DNA of 64,000 nt, taken from the NCBI RefSeq assembly GCF_047973035.1, contig NZ_JBKEBF010000035.1:41813-105812 (forward strand), in the 5' to 3' direction. Made by a program: the position numbers and the translations under genes. This document shows, piece after piece, positions 53,064 through 62,914 of the stretch. The notes under the pieces were generated by a model. The model was given only the letters and a program-made list of their open reading frames with translations. It searched no databases and was not told where the DNA came from. Every line of letters begins with the position of its first letter. Position 1 is the stretch's first letter. This stretch comes from Oleidesulfovibrio sp047973035 (GTDB lineage: Bacteria > Desulfobacterota > Desulfovibrionia > Desulfovibrionales > Desulfovibrionaceae).

Positions 53064-53521
53064 GACCAGCCCTTTACTTGCACCGGCGAGTTGGGAACAC
53101 ACCGGAAGTCGAGCGACACGTTATTGCGTTTAAAAAAACGCAGACAGGCTTCGTCATCTTCTGAGACCGCAACATGAGGACATAATTGTCGTTTTCCGGG
53201 AGCATAATGAAGGTTGCCGATATTCAACACCTGAAACGCGAATCCTTTTTCACTACTGCGTCTTGCGTCTTTACAGTTGGCAAAAAGAACCAGCGTGTCA
53301 TCAAGAGGCACCCCGCGCCGCGTAACGAAGTCATCCAGCTCGTCTACCCGTACAAAAGTAATGCTCACTCTGCCCGGTACGGCCAGCGAAACTATCTGCT
53401 GCTGCAGATCATCTGCTGCAAGTTCATCGTTTACAACCAGTAGGTGTTTGGCTCCGGTATACGGAAGCCATGTCTCAATTATCTGACCGTGAATCAGACG
53501 GTTGTCCACTCGAACCCACAT
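53060..53521 (-). CDS. PTS mannose-type EIIB
   Basis: 153-aa phosphocarrier. Active His11 in RVDNRLIHGQIIETW, and the rest follows the EIIB-Man pattern. Receives phosphate from EIIA-Man. Its TGA overlaps the EIIC ATG. Confidence 0.9.
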   Translation of the reverse strand: MWVRVDNRLIHGQIIETWLPYTGAKHLLVVNDELAADDLQQQIVSLAVPGRVSITFVRVDELDDFVTRRGVPLDDTLVLFANCKDARRSSEKGFAFQVLNIGNLHYAPGKRQLCPHVAVSEDDEACLRFFKRNNVSLDFRCVPNSPVQVKGWS

Positions 53522-53526
53522 AACAG

Positions 53527-53967
53527 CTATTTACTCCGAGTCTTACGTCGTAACACTTCACCGGCTACAACTATTCCGTTACCGCCGGCTTCCTTGGCCT
53601 CGTGGGCCAGTTCCTGCAACTGCATAGTACGTCCGGAAAATACCTTCAGCAACATAGGCAGATTTACTCCGGTGACTACTTCGATATCAGCACTGCCCAA
53701 CAGGGAGAGGCTCAAATTTGTCGGAGTACCGCCAAACATGTCAGTCAGGACGATTACCCCTTTGCCTCTATCAAGCTTGTGGACAGCTTCTTTAAGTCTG
53801 TCGATGGTTTCACCAACCTGCTGCGTACCGTCAACACTGACAGAGGTGCAGTCAGACAACGGGCCAAGAATAAATTCTGCAGCACGCAAAAGCGCTGAGC
53901 CGTAATCAGCATGTGTAACCAGAACAACCCCTACAATGGGTTCATCGACAGTGGATTCAGATGACAT
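53527..53967 (-). CDS. PTS mannose-type EIIA
   Basis: 146 aa. Phospho-accepting His19 in VLVTHADYGSALL and the GVIVLTDMFGGTPTNLSL loop. Receives phosphate from HPr, which is not encoded here. Near EIIB (five bases), in the cluster with rapZ and ptsN, so likely regulatory as well as transport. Confidence 0.92.
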   Translation of the reverse strand: MSSESTVDEPIVGVVLVTHADYGSALLRAAEFILGPLSDCTSVSVDGTQQVGETIDRLKEAVHKLDRGKGVIVLTDMFGGTPTNLSLSLLGSADIEVVTGVNLPMLLKVFSGRTMQLQELAHEAKEAGGNGIVVAGEVLRRKTRSK

Positions 53968-54006
53968 GGCAAAGTCTGCTATATTGATATTTATTAATTA
54001 ATTCTG

Positions 54007-54891
54007 TCAGCCTAAATTGATGTGGCGATGTTCTAATGCTACCGCATAATCAGACTTTTTCAAAGCATCGCGCAAGGCCTCTGCTGCAGAAACTGATCTA
54101 TGTTTTCCACCCGTGCAGCCGATGGCAATGGTTACTCGATAACGTCCTTCTGCCTCATATTGAGGTAAAAGAAACAAGATAAAGTCTAAAAAACGTTGAA
54201 AGAACATTTTTCCCTGCTCACACCCCAGCACAAAGTCCTGTACTTCCTGATCTTGACCGGAAAGTTCTTTTAAAGCAGGCTCAAAGTAAGGGTTCGGCAA
54301 GAAGCGTAGATCAAAAACCATATCGGCATCGGAAGGGGCACCATATTTAAAGCCGAATGTGATCAGGTTTACACGAAGACTTCTCAAGCTCCCCCCAAGT
54401 GTACTCCACTTTTTCTGAATAACACGTCGCAAGTCGTGAATAGAAAAGTCCGTGGTATCAAGAACCAGATCTGCCCGCTCACGAACAGGTCGCAGGAGTT
54501 CCCGTTCATGCTCTACTGCGGCTTCCAGTCCTTTTTCCCCTCCTTCAAGGGGATGAGGTCTGCGTGTAGTGGCAAAACGCCGCACCAGAACAGCATTGCT
54601 TGCTTCAAGGTAGATAATTTTGGGATCAACTCCCAAAGTTGCCAGCCTGCCCATTGCTCCTTCGAAATCATCAAGGAAGTCAAACTGACGTATATCCATT
54701 CCCAGAACAACGCCCCGATAGCGCCCCATGGCATCACGCGCCAGATGCTCTACAAGATCTGCCACTACGCCAACAGGAAGACCGTCTATCGTAAAAAAAC
54801 GCAGGTCTTCAAAAACATTGAGAACAGTACTTTTACCTGCTCCAGACAGACCGGTAACGATCATGACAGGCAGGTTTTCGCTGGTATCCAT
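54007..54891 (-). CDS. rapZ: RNase adapter protein RapZ
   Basis: 294 aa, P-loop GLSGAGKSTVLN near start, YLEASNAVLVRRFATTRRPHPL, and the conserved C-terminal CTGGKHRSV. In E. coli it binds small RNAs and controls GlmS by RNase E; in other bacteria it lies in the same rpoN cluster. Here between ptsN and the Man PTS genes. Confidence 0.95.
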   Translation of the reverse strand: MDTSENLPVMIVTGLSGAGKSTVLNVFEDLRFFTIDGLPVGVVADLVEHLARDAMGRYRGVVLGMDIRQFDFLDDFEGAMGRLATLGVDPKIIYLEASNAVLVRRFATTRRPHPLEGGEKGLEAAVEHERELLRPVRERADLVLDTTDFSIHDLRRVIQKKWSTLGGSLRSLRVNLITFGFKYGAPSDADMVFDLRFLPNPYFEPALKELSGQDQEVQDFVLGCEQGKMFFQRFLDFILFLLPQYEAEGRYRVTIAIGCTGGKHRSVSAAEALRDALKKSDYAVALEHRHINLG

Positions 54892-54961
54892 CTAGCTAAA
54901 CCATCCGCAATAACACAGGATGACAAAAGATCCTGCAACAGGGGCCACAGCTGACACGCTG

Positions 54962-55411
54962 CTATGCATGCTGCAGAAGTGTCCAGAGCTCTTGCGCGGA
55001 TGCTGCTTGCGCAAACGAGCTGCGGAAATCTTTATCTTTCAGAAGGCGAGAAATCTGGGCGAGTATTCGCAGATGCATTCCTGCCACTTGTTCAGGAGCA
55101 AGAACAAGAAAGAAAACATTACAAAGCTTGTAATCAAGCGCTTCAAAGTCAATCCCGTCTGAACTGCGTCCGACAACAAGAATAATTTTCTCCAGACCGT
55201 CCACTTTGCCATGAGGGATTGCAATTCCATCGCCGATTCCGGTGGTTCCCAAATTTTCTCTGTCTTGCAGGATACGTATAATCGTTTCACCTGACAGGTC
55301 TGGGTATTTGCTCACAACCGGCTTCACGAGTTCCGCCAGCACCTCGTTTTTGGTGCTGGCGGAAAGTTCGTGAATTATAAGTTCTTTATCTAGGTATTCA
55401 CCCAGTTTCAT
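54962..55411 (-). CDS. ptsN: Nitrogen-type PTS EIIA (PtsN)
   Basis: 149 aa. Phosphorylatable His in GIAIPHGKVDGL. Regulates K+ transport, sigma54-linked functions and others in proteobacteria. Position after hpf and before rapZ is the classical rpoN-hpf-ptsN-rapZ order. Two bases after hpf. Confidence 0.93.
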   Translation of the reverse strand: MKLGEYLDKELIIHELSASTKNEVLAELVKPVVSKYPDLSGETIIRILQDRENLGTTGIGDGIAIPHGKVDGLEKIILVVGRSSDGIDFEALDYKLCNVFFLVLAPEQVAGMHLRILAQISRLLKDKDFRSSFAQAASAQELWTLLQHA

Positions 55412-55413
55412 TA

Positions 55414-55956
55414 TTAGAATCCCGGATCGATAAGCCCGAAGTCGCTATCTTTGCGACGGTAGATAACATTTACACGCCCGTTTTCTGCATTTCTGAAAAC
55501 GAGGAATTCGTAATCAAGTGCATCAAGCTGCATGGCGGCTTCGTCGATATGCATGGGCTTGGGATCAATTTCATCAGTTTCAATGATGGTGCGCTCTTTC
55601 ACCCCACCAGAGTCTGTGTAACTGAACACATCCATGCGCACACTGTTATCTCCGCTGGTACGGCGCTTACCTTTTGTTTTTTCTGCGTGTTTCTTGACCT
55701 GTGCTTCCAGCTTATCTAGCACCAGATCAATGGTCGCGTACATGTCCTCGCTCTGCTCTACAGCAGAGAGGTTAAGTCCGTCACCGGAGCATTGCACATC
55801 TGCCTTGTGGCGGAACTTATCAACGCTTAGCAGAACCTGCAACTCCAGGTTCTCGGACTTGCTTAAAAAACGCCCGAGTTTCTCAAATCGGCGGTTTGCG
55901 TATTTCTTAAGATGTTCAGACGGCTCGAAGTTTTTAAAAGTGAATGCGATGTTCAT
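55414..55956 (-). CDS. hpf: Ribosome hibernation promoting factor, long form
   Basis: 180 aa. N-terminal HPF/YfiA domain (FTFKNFEPSEHLKKYANRRFEKL...; DMYATIDLVLDKLEAQVKKH) and the C-terminal dimerisation domain (~120-180, MQLDALDYEFLVFRNAENGRVNVIYRRKD). The long form joins two ribosomes into 100S particles. Just downstream of rpoN. Confidence 0.94.
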   Translation of the reverse strand: MNIAFTFKNFEPSEHLKKYANRRFEKLGRFLSKSENLELQVLLSVDKFRHKADVQCSGDGLNLSAVEQSEDMYATIDLVLDKLEAQVKKHAEKTKGKRRTSGDNSVRMDVFSYTDSGGVKERTIIETDEIDPKPMHIDEAAMQLDALDYEFLVFRNAENGRVNVIYRRKDSDFGLIDPGF

Positions 55957-56008
55957 AAAACCTCCTGAGATTCAAGATCAGGCATTTCTGCCGGAAGCCC
56001 CAAAACCT

Positions 56009-57433
56009 CTAGAAAACCTCTTTGCGTTTCGAGGATGATGGGATTCCCATAGCTGTACGATACTTCGCCACGGTCCTTCGAGCAATATTGACTTGCAACT
56101 TTTCTTTGAGAATTTCTCCGATTTTTTCGTCACTGAGCGGTTCTTTTGGATTCTCTTCTGAAATAAGGTTTTTAATCAGCGCCTTTACGCTTTCCGACCC
56201 TACTTCAGTGCCATCACTGAGCGCCAGTGCACTATTAAAGAAAAATTTCAATTCAAGAATACCATGAGGAGTCGCCACATATTTGTTGGTCGTAATGCGG
56301 CTGACTGTCGATTCGTGCATTCCTATATCGTCTGCGATGTCTTTGAGAATCAACGGACGAAGCTTGGAAACGCCATCTTCGAAAAAACCTCTTTGGTATT
56401 TAATAATACTTTCAACAACTTTGTACAGGGTGCGTTGGCGTTGATACAGGCTTTTTATCAACCACGAAGCCGAGCGCATCTTTTCCTGAAAGTAGTCTTT
56501 CTCTTTGTCAGAGGCAGATTTGATGCCGTCTTTATAAAATTCATTTAGCTGAAGATGAGGCAATCCGTCTTCATTCAAAAGAATAATAAAATCATCTTCA
56601 CTTTTGTAAACGTACACATCCGGGCTAACATATGTCGGCTGTTCCGATCCGAAACTGGCTCCGGGCATCGGGTCCAGAGTCAGAATTAAATCTAGATATT
56701 CTTTAAGGTCGTCCATTGCCAGACGATATTTGCGAAGCAGCGGCTTGTATCGGCGCTTCTCAAGATCTTCAAGGTGGTCGCGGACCAGCTCTACTAGAAC
56801 CGGGTCACGATCGTATCCAAGCACCTCAATCTGAACAAGCAGACATTCCTGAGGAGTTCGTGCTGCCACGCCTACAGGGTCAAGCCTTTGAAGTGTGTGC
56901 AGCGTTTTTTCCACTTCCTCTTCAGTTGCATCGGCCATTTCGGCAATAGACTCGATCGAAGCTTGCAGATATCCGGAAGAAGAAAGATTGCCTATTATCA
57001 CATCGGCAATTTCAACCTGTTTTTCAGATATCGAAGACAGTCTGAGCTGCCAGCTCAGGTGCCCTTCCAGCGTGGGGTGAGATGAATAGCGTGCTTCAAA
57101 CGCAGTCATCTCTTCAGGAGATTCGGAATCCCGTCCTCCGGCTTGTCTGCCAGTGCTGGCAAAGTCGCCCAGATAGTTTTCCCAGTCAGCATTTTGAACA
57201 AGCTCCTGACGGAAGGAGTCTGCCTCTTCCGCTCTTGGAGCACGCTCTTCAGCCTGCTGCGGGGCACGTTCTTCGATTGTTTCTTCCAGAAATGGGTTTT
57301 CCAGCAGCTCCTGCTGAACAGTTTCTACGAGTTCGACACGAGAAAGCTGCAACAGCTTGATAGCCTGCTGAAGCTGAGGCGTCATTACAAGCTGCTGTGC
57401 AAGTTTAAGTTGTTGTCGTAACTCTAAGGCCAT
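56009..57433 (-). CDS. rpoN: RNA polymerase sigma-54 factor
   Basis: 474 aa. Gln-rich activator region (ELRQQLKLAQQLVMTPQLQQAIKLLQ), acidic region, core-binding domain, HTH segment with MHESTVSRITTNKYVATP, and the RpoN box ARRTVAKYR near the end. Directs transcription needing enhancer-binding ATPases. ATG 57433 is the first Met. Confidence 0.97.
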   Translation of the reverse strand: MALELRQQLKLAQQLVMTPQLQQAIKLLQLSRVELVETVQQELLENPFLEETIEERAPQQAEERAPRAEEADSFRQELVQNADWENYLGDFASTGRQAGGRDSESPEEMTAFEARYSSHPTLEGHLSWQLRLSSISEKQVEIADVIIGNLSSSGYLQASIESIAEMADATEEEVEKTLHTLQRLDPVGVAARTPQECLLVQIEVLGYDRDPVLVELVRDHLEDLEKRRYKPLLRKYRLAMDDLKEYLDLILTLDPMPGASFGSEQPTYVSPDVYVYKSEDDFIILLNEDGLPHLQLNEFYKDGIKSASDKEKDYFQEKMRSASWLIKSLYQRQRTLYKVVESIIKYQRGFFEDGVSKLRPLILKDIADDIGMHESTVSRITTNKYVATPHGILELKFFFNSALALSDGTEVGSESVKALIKNLISEENPKEPLSDEKIGEILKEKLQVNIARRTVAKYRTAMGIPSSSKRKEVF

Positions 57434-57655
57434 TGTTCAACCGAACCCTTTAATAAAAACTAGTTAGAGTTATAAACAGGAGTTTAGATGCTACTGAAAT
57501 CCAGAACAATACAGTTGCGCGGAAAGGTTCTATGATTCGCTATGATTGCAAAATCTGATTGGAAATAGCTTGAAGGATATTCATATCCAAAAATCATTCC
57601 AAAATACATTCCACACCTCTTTTCTGCCACATATACCCTGTTGATGCAACTGTGC

Positions 57656-58378
57656 CTACAAACAGAAACCTTCGCCCAGATACACACTCCGGGCTTTGGG
57701 GTCTGCTACAATCGCTTCCGGCGTCCCTTCCAGAATAATTCTGCCTTCATAAACCAGATAGGCGCGATCACAAATATTCAATGTCTCTCTGACGTTATGG
57801 TCAGAAATAAGTACGCCGATGCCTTTTTCACGAAGCTTTTTAATAATTTCCTGAATATCATCCACAGCCAGTGGATCGATGCCCGCAAAGGGTTCATCAA
57901 GAAGAATAAATTTCGGATCGCGGATGAGAGCACGGGCAATTTCCAGCCTGCGCCTTTCCCCACCCGACAAATGCATGGCGTACGAGTCTGCAATGTGGGT
58001 AATGCCGAATTCTTCCAGTAATTCCTGCGCTCTTTCCCGTTGGGCCTTTTTCGAAATGCCTACATGCTCAAGAATCATCTGCAGATTCTGCGTGACCGTA
58101 AGCTTTTTGAAAACGGAACTTTCCTGAGGAAGATAACTTAAGCCGACGCGGGCTCTTTCGTGCAGGGGCCAATCGGAAATGCTGATGTCATCCAGTTTCA
58201 CGACTCCGGCATTTGGCTTTACAATGCCGATCAGCATATAAAATGTAGTCGTTTTCCCTGCCCCGTTAGGACCCAGCAGACCGACAATTTCCCCCTGATG
58301 AACATTCAGAGACACACCGCCTACAACTTCTCGCGAACCATACTGCTTACGCAGTCCTTCAGCCTGAATGACAGCCAT
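57656..58378 (-). CDS. lptB: LPS export ABC transporter ATP-binding protein
   Basis: 240 aa ATPase. Walker A GPNGAGKTTTF, signature LSGGERRRLEIARAL, Walker B KFILLDEPFAGIDP. Powers LptFG (not encoded here) moving LPS to the outer membrane. Its ATG directly abuts the lptA stop. The 222-base gap to rpoN carries no other gene I see and may hold the rpoN promoter. Confidence 0.96.
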   Translation of the reverse strand: MAVIQAEGLRKQYGSREVVGGVSLNVHQGEIVGLLGPNGAGKTTTFYMLIGIVKPNAGVVKLDDISISDWPLHERARVGLSYLPQESSVFKKLTVTQNLQMILEHVGISKKAQRERAQELLEEFGITHIADSYAMHLSGGERRRLEIARALIRDPKFILLDEPFAGIDPLAVDDIQEIIKKLREKGIGVLISDHNVRETLNICDRAYLVYEGRIILEGTPEAIVADPKARSVYLGEGFCL

Positions 58379-58915
58379 CTACTTCTTAGTCCTCTTAGGG
58401 GCGGAGAATACGGCGTTTACGGGTTTGTCAGGCGCGCCGAGAACTTCACTCTTATTTTCATGAACATAAAAACGGATTTCCTGCCCGCGGATGCTGTTGC
58501 CTTCGTCGCGCAGAATCGGGTCGCCTTCCATCACCAGCACACCGCTGGCTACGGTATAGGTAGCTTTGCGGCATTCGCCGGATTTTGTCTGCCGTTTCAT
58601 CCGAACGTTTCCTTCTGCTACCAGCCGCTCAATCTGCCCGGCGTCAATCTCCTGATCTTCTGCTTCTTTTTTCTTTTCCGCGGCTCCGGCTTTTTCATCA
58701 ATATGTACTGTGATTTTGTCTGCCCACAATTCGAAATCACCACGCAGCACGTAAACATCCTCTTCAAAAACTATGATCTGCGCATTTGCATCATAAGTCA
58801 TTGTTTTAGAAGTGATTGACGTAGGGATTTCATCATCCGCAGCATGAACAATTCCGGCATGCATTGTAAGTGTAAACAGACCGACTACAGCAAAATACAA
58901 CAAATATTTTTTCAT
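58379..58915 (-). CDS. lptA: LPS export periplasmic protein LptA
   Basis: 178 aa; signal peptide (~1-25) then the OstA-like beta-jellyroll: ITSKTMTYDANAQIIVFEEDVYVLRGDFELWAD. It bridges LptC and LptD. ATG 58915 is used; a longer frame overlaps lptC. The lptC stop is one base upstream. Confidence 0.9.
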   Translation of the reverse strand: MKKYLLYFAVVGLFTLTMHAGIVHAADDEIPTSITSKTMTYDANAQIIVFEEDVYVLRGDFELWADKITVHIDEKAGAAEKKKEAEDQEIDAGQIERLVAEGNVRMKRQTKSGECRKATYTVASGVLVMEGDPILRDEGNSIRGQEIRFYVHENKSEVLGAPDKPVNAVFSAPKRTKK

Positions 58916-58916
58916 C

Positions 58917-59516
58917 TTATTTCTCTCCCTTAACAATCTCGCCCAGCTTGTCCTCAAGATACAGAGTCATTGCAACATCGCTGCGAGATCGAATTACGTT
59001 GTCATCAAGAGCCCAGACCACGTCATGCATTGTGCCATTCATTGAAGCTGTATCCAACCACACTTTATCCGGCATCGTCAGAACTCTGGAGCCACCCTGA
59101 TAAATCAGAAGTTCTGTTTTCAGAGTTTTATCAGTCTGAACCAGCACTACCGCTTCCCAGAGGCGCATAAACTGTTCAACCTGCTTGATTTCACCCCATG
59201 CAGATTTAACCAACAACTCACCTTGGTCATCAGAAAGGTAGTAAACAATGTCGGGTTTCTGGATGCGGATAGTGTCGCCCTGCTGGTCGTAGAATGCTTT
59301 TTCTGCATCAAGCTTCCAGAGCTTTTTACCTTTTTCACCCTGATTCAGGCGTAGGCCGGATAAAGCGAGGTCAACATTACCCTCAGCGGCAGGCTCTTTA
59401 TCTGATACAGTGCGGCGCACTTCGTTTGTATAGCGATGTCCCAAGATGGAGTACGCGATTAGCCCTGCACAAAGCACCAGCAGGCAAATTATCCAGTATA
59501 CTCTTCTCCGGGTCAT
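58917..59516 (-). CDS. lptC: LPS export protein LptC
   Basis: 199 aa. N-terminal anchor helix (~7-25), then a periplasmic OstA-like domain. The chain is divergent, as LptC commonly is. Position between kdsC and lptA supports it; its ATG abuts the kdsC stop. Confidence 0.85.
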   Translation of the reverse strand: MTRRRVYWIICLLVLCAGLIAYSILGHRYTNEVRRTVSDKEPAAEGNVDLALSGLRLNQGEKGKKLWKLDAEKAFYDQQGDTIRIQKPDIVYYLSDDQGELLVKSAWGEIKQVEQFMRLWEAVVLVQTDKTLKTELLIYQGGSRVLTMPDKVWLDTASMNGTMHDVVWALDDNVIRSRSDVAMTLYLEDKLGEIVKGEK

Positions 59517-60038
59517 TTATACGGACCACTCCTTCAGCATAGGAGCCAGTTTGTTTTGGGCTTCCAGAATAAATCTGATAACTTCGCGTACAGCACCATC
59601 ACCCCCGCGGGCATCTGTAACCAGTTTTGCAATTTCTTTTACTTCCGGTTGAGCATTTGCCACGGCCATGGGAAGGCCGACCAAACCAAGAGCGGCAAGG
59701 TCAACCCAGTCATCGCCCAAAAAAGCAACTTGCTCAGCTTGAAGATCATATTTTTGCAGCAATTGCTTCAGAACATCCGCTTTGTATGTGAACCCGGGAT
59801 GATACTCTTCAATACCAAGTTCGCGAACCCTTTTTTCAACTGCTTCAGAGTGCAGACCAGTGATGACGGCGATGGCAATGCCGGCAGACTGAGCCATCTT
59901 TATCCCCAGCCCGTCTTGAACATTAAAGCGTTTGCCAATTTTCTCATCACCAAAGTAGTACAGGCCGCCGTCGGTCAATACGCCATCTACATCCAGAACA
60001 AGCAGGCGGATATTGCGCGCAAGTTCTCTAGCACGCAT
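59517..60038 (-). CDS. kdsC: KDO 8-phosphate phosphatase
   Basis: 173-aa HAD phosphatase. LLVLDVDGVLTDG nucleophile motif, VITGLHSEAVEKRV, and VAFLGDDWVDLAAL. Third step of KDO synthesis. ATG 60038 overlaps kdsA by 11 bases. Confidence 0.93.
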   Translation of the reverse strand: MRARELARNIRLLVLDVDGVLTDGGLYYFGDEKIGKRFNVQDGLGIKMAQSAGIAIAVITGLHSEAVEKRVRELGIEEYHPGFTYKADVLKQLLQKYDLQAEQVAFLGDDWVDLAALGLVGLPMAVANAQPEVKEIAKLVTDARGGDGAVREVIRFILEAQNKLAPMLKEWSV

Positions 60039-60846
60039 ATTCCAGACTCCAGATGCTTTTAAGGTCACTTACCAGCGCATCGAGTTTTGCCAGCGGCCAA
60101 CTGTTGGGACCATCACATAACGCGTTATCCGGGTCAGGATGACATTCCATGAAGACTCCGTTGGCACCCGCTGCTGCTGCAGCTCTGGCAAGTGCAGGCA
60201 CATGATTTCTGTCGCCGCCAGAACAGGAGCCCTGCCCGCCAGGCAGCTGGACGGAATGCGTGGCATCAAAAACGACCGGAACGCCCAGAGCTTTCATGAT
60301 CGAGAATGAGCGAAAATCAACAACAAGGTTATTATACCCGAAGCTAGCACCGCGTTCGGTCAACATGACGTGGCTATTCCCTGCTTCGTTAATTTTTTCA
60401 ACAACCGGACGCATGTCCCAAGGGGCAACAAACTGCCCTTTTTTCACATTCACAATGCTTCCGGTTTTTGCGGCTGCCTGCAACAAAGAGGTCTGCCGAC
60501 ACAAAAAGGCAGGAATCTGCATTATATCTACCGCTGCGGCAACTGGCGCCGCTTGCTCAGGCTCGTGGATATCAGTGATCACCGGCAGGCCGGTCTCTTC
60601 GCGAATGCGCGCCAGCCACTCCAGCCCTTTGCTAAGCCCGGGGCCGCGAAAGCTTGTAATAGATGTCCTGTTTGCCTTGTCAAAGGAGCTTTTGAAAACG
60701 GCAGGCAGACCATGGGCGCCTGCTGCTTCACGCACGGCATGTGCAGTTTCAAGCGCAAGCTCGTAACTTTCAAGTACGCAGGGGCCCGCAATAATAAAAT
60801 TTCCGCTACAAAGTGTGGAATATAATTCTGAAGAAGATCTTTTCAT
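60028..60846 (-). CDS. kdsA: KDO 8-phosphate synthase
   Basis: 272 aa aldolase condensing PEP with arabinose-5-phosphate. FIIAGPCVLESYELA, SSFDKANRTS, GLPVITDIHEPEQ, LTERGASFGYNNLVVD and FDATHSVQLPGG. An Asn or Cys metal site cannot be told from this alone; VLESYE shows no Cys type. Together with the lpt genes it shows an LPS-containing outer membrane. Confidence 0.96.
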   Translation of the reverse strand: MKRSSSELYSTLCSGNFIIAGPCVLESYELALETAHAVREAAGAHGLPAVFKSSFDKANRTSITSFRGPGLSKGLEWLARIREETGLPVITDIHEPEQAAPVAAAVDIMQIPAFLCRQTSLLQAAAKTGSIVNVKKGQFVAPWDMRPVVEKINEAGNSHVMLTERGASFGYNNLVVDFRSFSIMKALGVPVVFDATHSVQLPGGQGSCSGGDRNHVPALARAAAAAGANGVFMECHPDPDNALCDGPNSWPLAKLDALVSDLKSIWSLEYAC

Positions 60847-60979
60847 AACTGCTCTGAGTTGAAATAGGAAAATGAGGTTACATTTTTAACTGGCCGGACA
60901 ATTGCGTGTTGGAATTATGACCAGTGTAACCAAAAAAGCATTGGAAACCTATCTGATTCAGCAGCGGATTGAAAGTCTA

Positions 60980-61010
60980 AAAAAACGGGGCACACCGAAG
61001 TGTGCCCCGT
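60980..61010 (-). terminator. Terminator after pyrG
   Basis: Perfect 11-bp stem, 60985-60995 with 61000-61010, CGAA tetraloop. On minus it is followed by T7. Confidence 0.9.
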
Positions 61011-61030
61011 AAAAGACAGGAGTCTCAGCG

Positions 61031-62677
61031 TTACCGCTTGGTCTTTGCGGCCTGTTGTCCCGCAGCCTTGATAAAGTCGCGGAAAAGCGGATGGGGAGTC
61101 ATGGGGTAAGATTTAAATTCAGGGTGGAACTGGCAACCAAGGAACCAGGGGTGGTCCTTAATTTCAACGATTTCAACAAGCTCTCCGTCGGGAGAAAGCC
61201 CGCTGAACACCAGACCTGCCTTTTCGAGAGTCTCAATGTATGCGTTATTGAACTCAAAGCGATGACGGTGACGTTCGTCTACATTATCAGTACCGTATGC
61301 GGCATGTGCATTGGTGTCCTTAACCAGCTTGCAGGGGTAGGAACCAAGACGCATGGTGCCACCCTTTTCGCTGCCGGAGTCACGGCGCTCTACCTGCTTG
61401 CTGCGGAAGTCATACCATTCTGTCATCAGGTAGATGACTTTATCGGGAGTCTGCTCGTCAAACTCTTCAGAGTTTGCAGCGGACAGGCCAGCCACGTTAC
61501 GGGCGTATTCAATTACAGCACACTGCATGCCAAGGCAGATACCGAAGAAAGGCACTTTGTTTTCACGTGCATAGCGGATGGCAAGAATTTTGCCTTCAAC
61601 ACCACGGCTGCCGAAGCCGCCGGGAACAAGAATTCCGTCGAGGCTTTCGAGTGAGCTTTCTACGTTGTCGGATGTAATCAGTTCGGAGTTAACGTACTTA
61701 AAGTCGACTGCCAGCTTGTTTGCCACACCACCATGAACAAGGGCTTCATGGAGGCTTTTGTAGGCTTCTTTCAAGTCGACGTACTTGCCCACAATACCGA
61801 TGGTGACCTTACCTTTCGGGTTAGCACAGGTTTCAACCAGCTCCTGCCATTTGCCCAGTTCCGGATTTTTAGCTGGAAGCTGCAGCATGATGGCAATTTT
61901 CTGATCAAAGCCTTCTTCGTAAAAAGACAGCGGTACTTCGTAGATGTTTTTTACATCCACGGCCGAGAAAACGGCGTCTTTTTCTACGTCGCAGAAAAGA
62001 GCAATCTTGGACTTCAAATCGTCTGTAATGGCTTTTTCGCAACGGCATAGAATGATGTCGGGCTGAATGCCGATACTGCGCAGTTCTTTTACGCTGTGCT
62101 GGGTGGGCTTTGTTTTGTGCTCACCTGCTGCCCCGAGATACGGGACAAGCGTAAGATGGATGTACATGCAGCGATCACGCCCCAGATCTGAGCGCAACTG
62201 ACGGATAGCTTCAAGGAAAGGCAGCCCCTCGATGTCACCGACGGTTCCGCCGATTTCAATCAGTGCTACGTCAAGGTCATCACTGGCAAGATTCATCACA
62301 ACGCTTTTAATTTCGTCGGTGATGTGCGGAATAACCTGTACGGTACCACCCAGATAATCGCCACGGCGTTCCTTGGTGATAACGCGATGGTAAATCGAGC
62401 CGGAGGTGTAGTTGTTACGCTGGCTCATGGGAACGCCAAGGTAGCGCTCGTAGTGACCAAGATCGAGGTCGGTTTCTGCCCCATCGTCGGTAACAAAAAC
62501 TTCACCATGCTGGAACGGGTTCATCGTTCCCGGATCCACGTTGATATAGGGGTCAAGCTTCTGGATGGTGACTTTTAGTCCCCGAGCCTGCAGCAGTGCT
62601 CCGATAGAGGCTGCAGCCAGACCTTTGCCCAACGATGACAACACACCGCCGGTAATAAAGATAAACTTGGTTTTCAT
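61031..62677 (-). CDS. pyrG: CTP synthase
   Basis: 548 aa. Synthetase domain (FITGGVLSSLGKGLAAASIG) then class I glutaminase with Cys in FFGICLGMQCAVIEYAR and the late FHPEFKSYP. Provides CTP, also needed for CMP-KDO made from the next-door kds genes. A terminator separates it from kdsA. Confidence 0.97.
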   Translation of the reverse strand: MKTKFIFITGGVLSSLGKGLAAASIGALLQARGLKVTIQKLDPYINVDPGTMNPFQHGEVFVTDDGAETDLDLGHYERYLGVPMSQRNNYTSGSIYHRVITKERRGDYLGGTVQVIPHITDEIKSVVMNLASDDLDVALIEIGGTVGDIEGLPFLEAIRQLRSDLGRDRCMYIHLTLVPYLGAAGEHKTKPTQHSVKELRSIGIQPDIILCRCEKAITDDLKSKIALFCDVEKDAVFSAVDVKNIYEVPLSFYEEGFDQKIAIMLQLPAKNPELGKWQELVETCANPKGKVTIGIVGKYVDLKEAYKSLHEALVHGGVANKLAVDFKYVNSELITSDNVESSLESLDGILVPGGFGSRGVEGKILAIRYARENKVPFFGICLGMQCAVIEYARNVAGLSAANSEEFDEQTPDKVIYLMTEWYDFRSKQVERRDSGSEKGGTMRLGSYPCKLVKDTNAHAAYGTDNVDERHRHRFEFNNAYIETLEKAGLVFSGLSPDGELVEIVEIKDHPWFLGCQFHPEFKSYPMTPHPLFRDFIKAAGQQAAKTKR

Positions 62678-62914
62678 GTAACTCCTGCCTCGGCAAAGAT
62701 AAGATTCAGAAATGGCCGCAAAGACTGGTCATTTCATACAGCAACAGTTGATCATATCAAAAACGACATCCCCCGTCAGCCATTGACGCCGACAGGGGCT
62801 GTCACTATTATCAGCGGTTCCAAACAGCAACTGCCCGGATATCTCCGCACGCACAAACGTGTGTTGCTACGGAATGGACATTCCTCTGTCAAGCAAACTT
62901 TTTCAGGAGTCACA

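Noticed and set aside
57434..57655. Small open frame on minus (67 aa) between lptB and rpoN
   Set aside because: It overlaps the lptB end, lacks a ribosome site and has no family-like pattern.
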